Shown here: positions 1 through 9,926 of the stretch, in pieces | Position numbering within the stretch: position 1 is the first letter of the stretch | Layout: each line of letters opens with the position of its first letter | NCBI GenBank assembly: GCA_003550305.1 | Contig: QKYT01000076.1 | Span: 232,976-296,975, forward strand | Source of the DNA: Glomus cerebriforme | Lineage: Eukaryota; Glomeromycota; Glomeromycetes; Glomerales; Glomeraceae | Length of the DNA: 64,000 nucleotides | Reading direction: 5' to 3' | Translations under genes and position numbers: made by a program | The notes under the pieces: model-generated | What the model was told of the DNA's origin: nothing | Databases searched by the model: none | Seen by the model: the letters and a program-made list of their open reading frames with translations, nothing else

Positions 1-56
1 ATCGAATCGAGTTTATTATGGATGATTATGAAGTATTTCAAGTTGTCAAGTTATAA
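1..56 (+). CDS. 3' end of a BTB-TLDc protein gene (partial)
   Basis: Reading in frame from base 3 gives a short tail ending in DDYEVFQVVKL and then TAA at 54-56. The complete TLDc protein at 22467-24055 has NEYEVFELVKK near its end, and this closing motif is typical of the TLDc beta-sandwich in BTB-TLDc proteins. I therefore read it as the last 17 codons of another family member lying mostly outside the window. The short length limits confidence. Confidence 0.55.
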   Translation, partial: RIEFIMDDYEVFQVVKL

Positions 57-1185
57 TTTATTTATTCTTAAGAACTTTATTTTTAAGATAATTATGTGGT
101 ATGGTGTCAGTATATATAATTTTACTAATTTCTTTTTAGATTAATTATTTCAAATAGATTTTATTAGCGTATGTAATATGTTTATATATTTTTTTTTTTT
201 TTAAAAAAAAAATCCACTTTCTCATCTTTTAAATTGTAAATTTTTTTCATTACCTCTTTTTAACATATCGTTTTATATAATTTATATAGATAGATTTTCT
301 AAACAATTTCTTCTGTTATATAATTAATTTTTAAAAAATAGCTTTATGATTTAATAAGCATCCTTTTGTAAATAACATAGCAGGGTGGGACTCGTATAAG
401 ATACGTCAAATAAGTTCATACATAAGTTACATAAGAAACTTATGATTATATTTATATGTGTACATATCCTTGTAATTAAAAATATTAAAATATTAATGCA
501 TGTGGTGGGTGATATAAAAAACTTTAAGAAACCAATTATTAATTTAGCATTCTCTTCAAGTTATTATTATATATTTAATTTTTTTTTTTAAAAAAAAAAA
601 CTTAAAGCGAAAAAACAAAGTTCATTATTGAGATACTTAGAAATAGTTAAATAAAGTTTAAGAAAGTAACCTTTAAAGAAGTTTAAAGCATAATTATGAT
701 ATACTTTCGATTTTGATCGTGTTTAGTTTGTTCGTTATACTAGCAATATTTCTAAGATGATCACGACAATTAATTACTTTACTTACCACCAGCATCATTA
801 AAGGATAATAAAATCAATTGGATATTTATCGTGAAAATATACTTTGTCTAATTACGTTCTTCTGCGACTTATTTTAGTTAAACACAAGTGGCGTGACAAA
901 TTGAGCTTTGAACTGTATAAATCATCAAAACAAATACATAAAACATAACATGGTAGGGTGACAAATATCTTATGATCACGTGATGGTGATTCCAATGAAA
1001 AAACTTGCATGACGTGCAGAAAAAAATAACGAATGAATCATGATCTATGCACACTGCGCCAATTGACGTAATTCGTGTTACACATTTTGTTGTTTTATTT
1101 ATAAGTTCAAATTTTAGACGATCATGTATCTTTTTCAAACTTATGTTTTCTTCTCAAGATAGATCAAGGTCGAGCGACAGTCAAA
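57..1185. other. Intergenic, AT-rich
   Basis: No supported gene. T-run/A-run junctions sit near 190-211 and 580-600. The minus-strand open frame at 878-1138 shows no recognisable motif and no splice partner. The promoter of the gene at 1186 should lie in the last few hundred bases. Confidence 0.5.
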
Positions 1186-2473
1186 ATGGATAGAGCAGCG
1201 TTTATGGTATGTTATTTGTTTTTTTACATGATCATATTTCCTCAAGAAAATTATAAAAAAAATTTATTATATCTTTATATAACATAAGCAACGAAAGGAT
1301 TTTTTATTTACTGAAGCTCTTGCTGCTGAATCGTTCCCTAATTTTAAACTCAAACCGTGGCTAACAAGAATGTTATCTTGGGATAAAAAAGAATATTATA
1401 ATGCTTTAGATGAATTAAACGCCGCGTGGAAAGTTATGTATCCTAATGAAAATGTAACATATGTAAGTTTATCCACTTATCCGCTTAATTTCGTATTTTA
1501 TTTTTATCGAATTATTTATTGATTTTTTTTCTTTTTTTTTAAAAAAAAAGTTTCCTCAATTTGCAAGAAGTCAAGTTTTTATTGCAATGAATGATTATCG
1601 ATCATGTATTAATTTAGATGATGAACCAATGCATATGAGAGTCTTTCTTGCTTTTCATGATCAGATTGTTAAACATGAAAATGAAACGCAAAGACAAGAA
1701 ACGAAGCGAAAAACAACGCAGGTTTGATTTTGTTTAAAATTATTCTTTTTCTTGTTTATTTATAACATTTTAAATATTAAAATGATTTTTTTTTTTAAGT
1801 TAAAGACCGAACAAAATGAACAAAAACTGAAGACAAAACAAAATAAAGATTACTTACGAGAAATGATCAATAAAGGGAGAATAAAGGTGAGAGAAACTAA
1901 TAGACCAAAGAGTCAAGATTATTGTTATGATTTAGATGAGATTATTGTAAGTAACATTAACAAAAAAAAAATAGATTTATTAAAGAAGTTGTTTAACAAA
2001 ATTTTTCTTTTTTTTTTTTTAAAAAAAAAAAATCTATTTTATTATCAGGCAAAACCTAAAAAAACACAAAATATTATATTTACTTTAGAATTTGCAAATA
2101 ATGAAATACCTTATATTGATTTTTCTTCGTGGGTGATACAAATACATTCTTATGATAAAACAATTCGTGAATCAGCTCATAACTCTTTAAATGAAGCCTT
2201 CAAGTTGAGATTTCCAGAATCAAATGTTAAACTTAATGTAAGTGTTAATTCTTAAATAAAAAAAAGAAACAAATTTCTTGCAAATTTATCATATTAATAT
2301 ATTTAATTTGAATTAACTAGAACGTACAGGCACTTGGTCGTATTGAGTCTGGTTTAGATTCTTATGAATCAATTGTACCAGAAGGCGAAAGAAATTTACC
2401 AATGTTGACATTTCGTAAAATTATGAACAGTTATCGTGCTCGGAGACGTGATTTAAATATAAATAATAAATAG
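1186..2473 (+). CDS. Unknown six-exon gene with internally duplicated segment (284 aa)
   Basis: Six exons join with all introns in phase 0: 1186-1206, 1289-1462, 1551-1721, 1800-1946, 2049-2237 and 2321-2473. Donors are mostly GTAAGT or GTATGT and acceptors end TAG, AAG or CAG. The first exon encodes only seven residues (MDRAAFM). The protein is basic and hydrophilic with no signal peptide or membrane segment. Two stretches look like diverged copies of one motif: exon 2 (LSWDKKEYYNALDEL, then a YPNENV tail) and exon 5 (HSYDKTIRESAHNSL, then an FPESNV tail). Exon 3 may hold a third. The C-terminus is rich in arginine (SYRARRRDL). I do not recognise the family. A small DNA- or nucleic-acid-binding protein is possible but unproven. 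Unbroken frame across five clean introns makes the model itself secure. Confidence 0.72.
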
Positions 2474-3215
2474 AAGTAAGGAAAACTCCTAAAATAATAA
2501 GAAATTTAACTAGTTTTAAATTTTTTTCCGTACCTATTAATGATATTAATATTAAAAGAATTGTAGTGGTTCATCGAATTTTAGGTCATCACTATAATTT
2601 TCATGTAATTTTATATAGGAGGAGGTTTTTTTTTTAAATTCATTTTATCAAGACATACTGCATGACTATTTTTAACAAGTTATATTTGTTTAAATCCTTA
2701 ATAATATTCTAGAATTTATTTTCTAAATTAAATTTAGTTCTTTGTCTGTAAATAATAAAAATTCCAATGTGATACTATTATTAATCCAATTCTAATAAAA
2801 GTAAAAATTATATAATGAAATATTTAAAGATAAGTTGATGAGCCAATATCAAGCGAACCTATGGTGATCCGTTATTAATAGGACCGATTGGTTCACGACA
2901 AACACTTGTAGATCTATTTTATACATAATACTTTTATTATCAATCATATAAATAAAGAAGTAATCAGTAAACCTAAAATGTATATAATATATTTATATAT
3001 ATATATCGACGTCTTTATTCTTTTTTTTTTTTAAAAAAAAACCCTTTTATTGTTATCAAAAAGAAGCAAAAAAAAAAAGAAAGAAAGAAAGAAAGACAAA
3101 AATGACATTTGGTAAGCGATTAAAAGAAAAAAAATCACGTTTATATGTTCATTTAACTAAAAAAAAAAAAATTAATTATCGGTTTATATAAATAAATAAT
3201 ATAGAAAATTTCATT
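2474..3215. other. Intergenic between unknown gene and F-box gene
   Basis: AT-rich. It holds a T12/A9 junction at about 3021-3041, a purine-rich run at 3060-3100 and a TATA-rich stretch at 2985-3005. These could serve the downstream promoter. No gene seen. Confidence 0.45.
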
Positions 3216-4910
3216 ATGAAAATCGCAGATAAAAAGAAGATATCAGCAGAGATACGACGAAATTTTGTCACGAGTTGTTTAGAAGAAGTACTTCAATATT
3301 TAATAGAAGAACCGGGAACACTTCATTCGTGTATTTTAGTAAATAGAAATTGGTGTAGACTTGCGATACCAATTTTATGGAGTGATCCATTTAATAATTT
3401 AAAAAGAAAACAACCGAATAATTCGAACCTTTCAATAAGAACTTTTATTTCATGTTTAGAAGATTCAGAAAAATCTTTATTAATGAATGAATTTCTTAAA
3501 ATACCAGAATCTTGGAAAAATACAATATTTGATTATCCAAAATATTTACAAATATTTAAATATGATCATTTTGGTAAAGTACTCGAAAGTTTTGTTAAAA
3601 TGAATTATAAATCATTAATAGAAACGAAACCGGATTTTAACAAAATTTATATGATTATAACAAGTGTTATAATGGATATGATATTTAAAAAATCGAGAAG
3701 ATTAAGAACATTACAATATATTCATGATCATATTTCAAGTCAAAGAACGATTTATACTCTTGATATTTTATTATATTCTTTTAATAATAATACTTTAAGT
3801 GAAATAGGAGGAGGAAGAAAAATATCACATTATATTCCATTAATTAAACTTACAAAATTAAAATTTTTCGGATATTGTATTCATGAAGAAAGTTATACTG
3901 TAATATGGCCAAAATTTTTTAATAAGCTTGCAAAATTGGCGAAAAATATTCAAGAATTATTCATTCATCTTCCTTCGAGTGATAAAATAGATTTTGATCT
4001 TAGAAAAGTTTATCCTGCAATAGCAAATTTAATTAATTCACAAAGAAATTTAAAAAGTATAGAAATAAATGAAAGTCATTGTTCAAAAATGGATCAAGAA
4101 ATCATTAATTCTCTTATATGGACTCAATCAAATTCTTTAACAAATTTCAAGATCAATGGAAGAATTAGATTTTCTAATTTAATACAATTATTGGAAAATT
4201 GTAAAAATCTAAAATCAATTCAAATGTATAAGTTAAGCAAGTATGGAAAAGTTATACCAAAAGATATTATTATATCATCACTTGAAAAATTTTGTCATTG
4301 GAATCCTCATTTACAATTTCAATATCAAACAAATAATGCTGATTATGAGATTACATTAACTTTAAAAATGATTTCAAAAAGTTTAAAAAAATTTGCTTGT
4401 AGTTATATTTGTGATAATATTTCTAATACAATTAATGAATATTGTATTAATTTATCTCATTTATGTTTATTTATTACTTTTGAAACTTTTGAAAAAGTTT
4501 CTAAATTATTACCTTCTATTAATACTTTATCTTATTTATATTTAGAATCTCCTAAAGTAGATATTATTTTATTTAAATCAAATATGTTACAATTATTAGC
4601 TTCTTCTCTTCCTAATTCTTTAACCCATTTATCTTTAAATTTATTTATTCCTATGGAATTTTTTAAAATTTTTTTAATTAATTGTAATGTTAAATTATCC
4701 GTTTTAGAATTATATAATATTCAAGATGCTACTTATAAACTTTCTCTTTATATTAATGATTATTATAATAGAAATGATCAATTAAAATTATTGAAATTAG
4801 ATAATATTCTTTATTCAAAATTCAATGGTTTTCTTTATCATATTCATAAAAAGAAAGGTGGTTATAAAGTAGTAGAAAGTTTTAACCCTATTTGGTTTGA
4901 TGAAAAATAA
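3216..4910 (+). CDS. F-box protein (564 aa, single exon)
   Basis: An uninterrupted 564-residue frame. The N-terminus carries an F-box-like block at residues ~20-60: EVLQYLIEEPGTLHSCILV, then NRNWCRLAIPILWSDPF. The W-CR-A-P-LW pattern is the usual signature of the large F-box family in Rhizophagus-type fungi. The rest is a leucine/isoleucine-rich solenoid with irregular LRR-like segments such as LKSIEIN, LTHLSLNL and LLKLDNI. F-box proteins dock substrates onto SCF ubiquitin ligases through Skp1, so this is probably a substrate receptor with an LRR-like binding region. The target is unknown. The gene is intronless, unlike most neighbours. Confidence 0.85.
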   Translation: MKIADKKKISAEIRRNFVTSCLEEVLQYLIEEPGTLHSCILVNRNWCRLAIPILWSDPFNNLKRKQPNNSNLSIRTFISCLEDSEKSLLMNEFLKIPESWKNTIFDYPKYLQIFKYDHFGKVLESFVKMNYKSLIETKPDFNKIYMIITSVIMDMIFKKSRRLRTLQYIHDHISSQRTIYTLDILLYSFNNNTLSEIGGGRKISHYIPLIKLTKLKFFGYCIHEESYTVIWPKFFNKLAKLAKNIQELFIHLPSSDKIDFDLRKVYPAIANLINSQRNLKSIEINESHCSKMDQEIINSLIWTQSNSLTNFKINGRIRFSNLIQLLENCKNLKSIQMYKLSKYGKVIPKDIIISSLEKFCHWNPHLQFQYQTNNADYEITLTLKMISKSLKKFACSYICDNISNTINEYCINLSHLCLFITFETFEKVSKLLPSINTLSYLYLESPKVDIILFKSNMLQLLASSLPNSLTHLSLNLFIPMEFFKIFLINCNVKLSVLELYNIQDATYKLSLYINDYYNRNDQLKLLKLDNILYSKFNGFLYHIHKKKGGYKVVESFNPIWFDEK

Positions 4911-5173
4911 AAATCTTTTTTTTTTTTCGATAACTAATAATATGCACGTGATAAATATCCATTTAATGTAATTATTAAAATATCGTATCAATAAAAAGGT
5001 TAAAACTAATAAATAATTTAGATTTATTTTTACGTAATATGCACCGGTATGTATTATGTAAAGAAAACTTTCCGCCAACAAAACTCAATTCTAAAAGTTT
5101 CTTCCAAAAAAAAAAAAAGATTCTTATTAAAAATATCAAAAAAACCACTCACGATTAATTATCGAATTAGATA

Positions 5174-5320
5174 ATTACGGCTTATACCGTAATGCCAAGA
5201 TTAAAAATATATTAAATTGATATGCAAGATCGGCATTATGAATGTATGGATTTGCAGTTATACAATTATATGAAATGCCGTAATTGTAATTCGTGTAATT
5301 CGACGGCACGTATATCCAAT
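5174..5320. repeat. Dispersed repeat with ccgtaatgcc core (copy 1)
   Basis: This AT-rich block holds repeated and inverted CGTAATGCC/GGCATTA motifs, followed by ggatttgc and a taattgtaat segment. The same order of motifs recurs at about 49655-49850. I take them as two diverged copies of one short non-coding element. The ends are not sharp. Confidence 0.5.
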
Positions 5321-5501
5321 TCAACAACATGAAACTTATTGTCTTATTCTATTATTAAGTCCTAGAAGGCCGATCTGAAAAGTTCATTGATGCATGTTGT
5401 TTAACATTCGTCGGTGAATAAAAAAAAAGAAGCGTGTTTTCCATTGAAAATTTTATGTACTAGTTTTATATATAGATTAACATTTACTTAATTTTTTGTA
5501 T

Positions 5502-5830
5502 TAATCCCCTGTCGCACTAAGTGTCACTCATGATTACCTTCAGTCTAATTTTTTGCATGTGATTAACTATGTTTATAGGTGACCGGGAATCTTCGTTTAC
5601 TTATTTCCCGGTCTCATATTATAGCCGGGAAATTATAAGTACTGTTTAAATTTCATATAATAATGTAATAATTTGTATTTTTTACTTGTATTACTGTTAA
5701 TAAAATTTGTATTTAATTAATACTTGAATAATAATTTCGTTTTTATTATCTAAAGACAGTAAAAGTAATATTAATAGTTAAAATAGTTTATCACGTGTAT
5801 ATTTAATGAGTGACACGCTCCTGGGGATTA
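5502..5830. mobile_element. MITE with TAATCCCC termini
   Basis: The left end starts TAATCCCC followed by a GTGTCACTCATG block. The right end carries ATGAGTGACAC and closes GGGGATTA, so the two ends are imperfect inverted repeats. The outer TA at each side fits a TA target duplication. Inside is a second small foldback built on CCGGGAA/TTCCCGG at 5583-5630. No coding capacity. A non-autonomous Tc1/mariner-like element is the simplest reading. Confidence 0.6.
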
Positions 5831-5836
5831 CCCATT

Positions 5837-5932
5837 TATTTATTTCATGGGGAGGGGAATACCATGGTTTTTTCCCTTCGGGAAAAAACCCCTATTAATC
5901 CCAACTCCCCATGAAATAAATAATACAAATTG
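5837..5932. repeat. Strong foldback sequence with TTCG loop
   Basis: A near-palindrome abuts the preceding MITE. Its outer arms are TTATTTCATGGGGA and TCCCCATGAAATAA. Its inner arms are GGTTTTTTCCC and GGGAAAAAACC around a TTCG loop at about 5877-5880. It could be a hairpin-type MITE or a structured RNA. No target duplication is clear. Confidence 0.6.
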
Positions 5933-6760
5933 AACCGTAAGTACTTTATTTATAATTTGTATTACGCAGGAAATAATAATGTATTAATGCTAATAATTTA
6001 AATCTTTTATCTAATGGTAAATCGCCAATGTTTACGCTTATATTTAAATTTATCCAGAATAAAATTTTCCAATATATGATAAACTGGAATCTGGATCACG
6101 TCTGAATTTATAAATCTAGTATCAAAATCTGCTATAAATTCACAAGAGCTAAATAACGACCAGTTTTAATAAAGGTGAAATAATGTTGTACAGTACTTGA
6201 TTGGAGTATACAATCTTGATCCAAAATCTTCCGCTTAATGCGCAATCTTTCATGTTGTGAAATTTTCTAGTAATAGCAACAACATAATTTAGGAAGAATC
6301 TAATTATGATCGTTAAAGAATTAGTAACCTCAAAAGTTTATCTGATAGTTTTACTGGTGATAAAGGTTTTCAGGATAAAATTCTGCTTCTGTTGCTCCAT
6401 CCTTTCATCATCAGCTTTATGAAAATTCAGATAAAGTGTGCAGTTGACATTTCACTTGTACTTATCATCTTGAGTGTTGATTTATAAGCGATAGAATATA
6501 ACGGTGATAACTTTGGAGTTACGAACCTTTAATTATTATCGCTATCCACGAACAAATTTTTTTTTTTTAATTTCATATTTTCCTATAATTTTTTTTTTTA
6601 GGAATGGTGATCGAAACTTGGAATAGTGCTTTTGACTTTCTTTAAATTTTAGGATGGGAAGTTTCTCAAGTTAGGACTTGAATAACTTCGGGAGGAGTGT
6701 TACTGAATATTTCATTTAAGGAAACGAACATTAACGTTCCTTTACTTTATTTTTTAGATA
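5933..6760. other. Intergenic, no gene seen
   Basis: AT-rich with T-runs at about 6559 and 6590. Short open frames here match nothing recognisable. The right end merges into the family X relic. Confidence 0.4.
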
Positions 6761-7390
6761 TCCACGTGAATCAAAATTATCACTTCGGAGGCACAGAGAT
6801 TTTTTTTTATCGTCACTTAATACCATTGTCTTCCGAATTTGTATCAGTTAAATGGTCGGAATTTAGGTATCTGGTATGATTTTTTATGCCATTCCATCTT
6901 CTTGTTGGTATTTGCGTATCGAAAATTTTAATACCGAGAATAGAAATTACCTTTTGCGGTGGGCGAAAAGTAAAAGAAAAATGAAGTTTATGACGATCCA
7001 CTTCTTGCCGTCGAGTGGAATCCTGTGGGATTGGCCAACAAATCCGCTCAAAATCCTGCTCAAATTAAAAATTGCACTAGTTGCTAGTACGTGTGTTTTT
7101 ATGATTTTCTAATTTATTTAATAGTAGTAGTAAATATCCGTCTTTTACCGGGATGTGGGCCAATCTCAGCAACTGGTAACCCTTCAACTTCAATCTTTTC
7201 TCTTACTGCCAGTAGGAGCAACTCCAATTTATCATAGTAGCACTCAGATGAGAACACTGCTTTTGTTTGACAAGGCAATTGTACAAGGAAGCCCGGATGT
7301 AGGAAGAGCATTTGTAGTATATTGTCCTGCAAAGGATCGGTTTGAGCTTTCCGAATTTAAGAGTATATTCAATGTATTATAAATAGAGTA
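6760..7390 (+). pseudogene. Family X relic, copy 1
   Basis: Coding-like pieces occur in several frames, for example HVNQNYHFGG, ENFNTENRNYLLRWAK, YDDPLLAVEWNPVGLANKSA and GSPDVGRAFVVYCP. The same pieces in the same order recur at 12190-13030 (minus) and 18045-18430 (plus). Stops and frame shifts break all three copies, although missed introns may explain some of them. I do not recognise the protein. The copies sit upstream of the LRR/coiled-coil genes, so family X seems to be part of the duplicated unit. Confidence 0.5.
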
Positions 7391-7703
7391 GGAAAGTTCT
7401 AAATCACGTGATATTTAAATATCTGTTTGAGGTTCGATACTTTAAATTTTAATTTTTTTCATTTCCCTGGGTGGTACAAATTATAAAACAACCTATGTAT
7501 AACCCGGTAAATGGAAAATTTTAGATTAAGCATAATTTTTCAACACCATATCATCAAAAAACGAACTTCTAAAATAGGATTTAGAAGTACTTGTAAAGAT
7601 TTGTGAAAGGCAGTATGAGCTGCAATTTTGAATTTTTCTTCTTTTTTTCAGTAGTATTTTTATGTTTTAGTGGATTAGTGGAATGATTTAATTATCAGAT
7701 AGT

Positions 7704-8088
7704 ATTATATAGGGTGCCGTCCAAAATCCCGAAACTCAAAATCCCGACAGGCCAAAATCCCGACACTCGAAATCCCGACAGGTACAAAATCCCGAAACTC
7801 AAAATCCCGACAGGGTCAAAATCCCGACAGGTACGAAATCCCGAAATTGGCCCGCATTAAGCTTTAATACCACCCGGAATTAAGTTTCGGGATTTTTTTC
7901 AGAAGTTTAATAAATCACGAATTATAATTCCGGTCAGCATTAAAGCTTAATGCGGGCCAATTTTTCGGGATTTCGTACCTGTCGGGATTTTGACCCTGTC
8001 GGGATTTTGGATTTCGGGATTTTGAGTTTCGGGATTTTGGCCTGTCGGGATTTTGAGTTTCGGGATTTCGTACCATACCCATTATATA
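7704..8088. mobile_element. Foldback element of repeated ATCCCGA units with 8-bp target duplication
   Basis: The element proper is 7712-8080, flanked on both sides by ATTATATA (7704-7711 and 8081-8088). It starts GGGTGCCG and ends CCATACCC. Its left arm holds eight tandem AAATCCCGA units spaced by ACTC, CAGG or GTAC-type linkers. The right arm holds the same units inverted (TCGGGATTT). The centre has inverted GGCCCGCATTAAGCTT arms. No coding capacity. Direct 8-bp duplication and inverted termini mark a non-autonomous DNA transposon. An 8-bp duplication is usual for the hAT and P groups, but the assignment is inference. Confidence 0.82.
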
Positions 8089-8229
8089 AATATATTTTAT
8101 AATTTATTTATTGAAAAAGTTTTTTGCGGTGCGAAAAATTAAGTTTAAAAATGTTAATTTATATAAAAATACTATAATTTATACGACTTTTTCGGAAAAC
8201 ATGCTCTTCCCGTTTCTCTTTTATCAGTG

Positions 8230-8610
8230 TGTGTGATGTCAAGCAAAAATTCGAGTACCAGATTTTAATGTTTTTAGATTATAAATAACCGCATGCGCTA
8301 ATATTTATCTGTTGTTATTTATATATAAAAAATTTAACAATTAGGACGAAGGTTCATAAAGCTGTTACTTTATATTTCTCTGAATGCAATGAGACAAAGA
8401 GATTGTCGGAATAAAATATCTTGTAAATTTTTACTTTGGTTGACGCAGTACTTATCAAAACATTACTTAAAAATTAATCGCAAAATTAAAAAGAGACAAA
8501 CTCATGTTATTTTAATACTACGTATACTACGGGATCTAACCAGTGTATGTTATTATCGCACTAACAGTTAAGACGCTGCAGACGAAAAATAATGAGACGT
8601 GGATCCCTTA
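8230..8610 (-). repeat. Segmental duplication flank, copy A
   Basis: Read on the minus strand, this block runs from an ACGTCTCATTATTTTTCGTC motif (near 8600) through aagtactgcgtcaacc to aaaatctggtac (near 8258). The same order appears at 17750-18045 (copy B) and, with an inserted MITE, at 21490-21990 (copy C). It lies downstream of each LRR/coiled-coil unit. No open frame is conserved among the copies, so I treat it as non-coding duplicated flank. Confidence 0.7.
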
Positions 8611-8759
8611 CATGCAGATACGGTATATACTGTATATATATTTACTAATAATTTAATAGAATAGATACAAATAATAGATGTAATAACCATCTTCTATTTT
8701 TACGAAATAAAATTATCAACATACTGACATACAAAATATAAAATTCACATGATATGAAA

Positions 8760-9290
8760 TGTTTTAGTTCTGAAGATTTTCTTTAATTTTTTTTTAATTT
8801 CTTGTAATTCCATCTCCTTCTTAGTAACTTGACTGATTTCTCTTTATTTAATTGCAAGTTCATTCATTCTTTTGGAAGATCATATATTTTCGTATATCGT
8901 CTGTTTCCACCTTTTTGGTCTTAACCTCTTCAGTATGATTCTCCGATTTCTTAAATGAAATTTTAATTGATACTGTTAATTGTTAATTCCAAAAAATTTA
9001 TCCACTTGATTTCTTGCAACCTTGCAACTTTTAAACCTTTTCATTTTATCAACTTTATTTATTAAGAAATCCTACTTTTAGTTTATTTAATTCATCTTTC
9101 AATCCAACAAGTTCTCAATTATTTTTTCATTTTCCTCTAATTTGATTATTTCTTTTTTTTTTGTTAGCCAAATTTTCTTTTAACTTCCGATTTCCTCCAT
9201 TAGTTCCTTAATTTTATCTTCTTCATTAACCTTCTCAAATTTTTTCAGATTTGGAATGTAAATAGAATTGAATTGAAAATACACTTACGA
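8760..9290 (-). pseudogene. Truncated LRR/coiled-coil gene remnant (C-terminal part), copy A
   Basis: The minus strand matches the C-terminal coiled-coil region and 3' end of the intact gene at 9927-11258, with frame breaks. The match starts near the segment encoding EANEE and runs to the terminal LQEI region. The LRR half is absent. The break lies at the same place as in the plus-strand remnant at 16690-17115, where both are joined to the same upstream sequence. The truncation therefore came before the inverted duplication. Confidence 0.75.
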
Positions 9291-9926
9291 CAACATCAGA
9301 TGAATTTTTTATTTGCTTATCTCACTCTCCACCCTCATAGAGAAGAAAAATATGAAAGCAAGGTGTATAAGAATTTTATTAAAGATTAAAAAAGACGTGA
9401 TTGGAATATAAATAGTTACCTAAGATGCGAAGGGTTAAATCAAAGTCTGACAACAGTCTAATCAGATCACACAATGATTGGTTATGCAAAAGATCATGTG
9501 TCTGAAACTGCGCCATCATAGAGGAATTTTACTAGGTTAGCGTAAAAAATGAACTGTATATAACAAAAAATATTTTATAGAAATCTTTTATTAAAATATA
9601 TTATTTATTTGGTTTGTTTTATTCTAGGTTTTTAAATAAATATAATAAATAATTAATAATAATTAAAGGTTAGGGGGATTATGTATTTTATGACCTTATA
9701 GAAAACTTTTGCGTACAGTTATTAATAAAATTTTCCAAATTCCAAAGTTCTTATATATTTTTTTGGTATCCTATAATCTTTTTAATATAATAAAATTTTA
9801 ATAAAAATAATTAAATAGTTATGCATAGAGTGAGTGGCATATCTTATTATGGAGTTTGTATTTTTGCCTATCTATATAAAATTACATTATGAAATAATAA
9901 TATTCTTTCATTTACTACTTTTAGTT
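9291..9926. other. Spacer between truncated and intact LRR/coiled-coil genes
   Basis: No gene. The stretch 9290-9440 is homologous (inverted) to 16570-16690, which supports the large inverted repeat. The remainder is AT-rich 3' flank of the gene ending at 9927. Confidence 0.55.

Noticed and set aside
878..1138. 86-codon minus-strand frame
   Set aside because: No motif, no homologous look, and no linked exons.
7715..7855. CRISPR-like series of regularly spaced AAATCCCGA repeats
   Set aside because: Units are only 9 bp with 4-8 bp linkers, they are mirrored on the other arm, and the whole is flanked by a target duplication. It is a foldback transposon in a eukaryotic genome.
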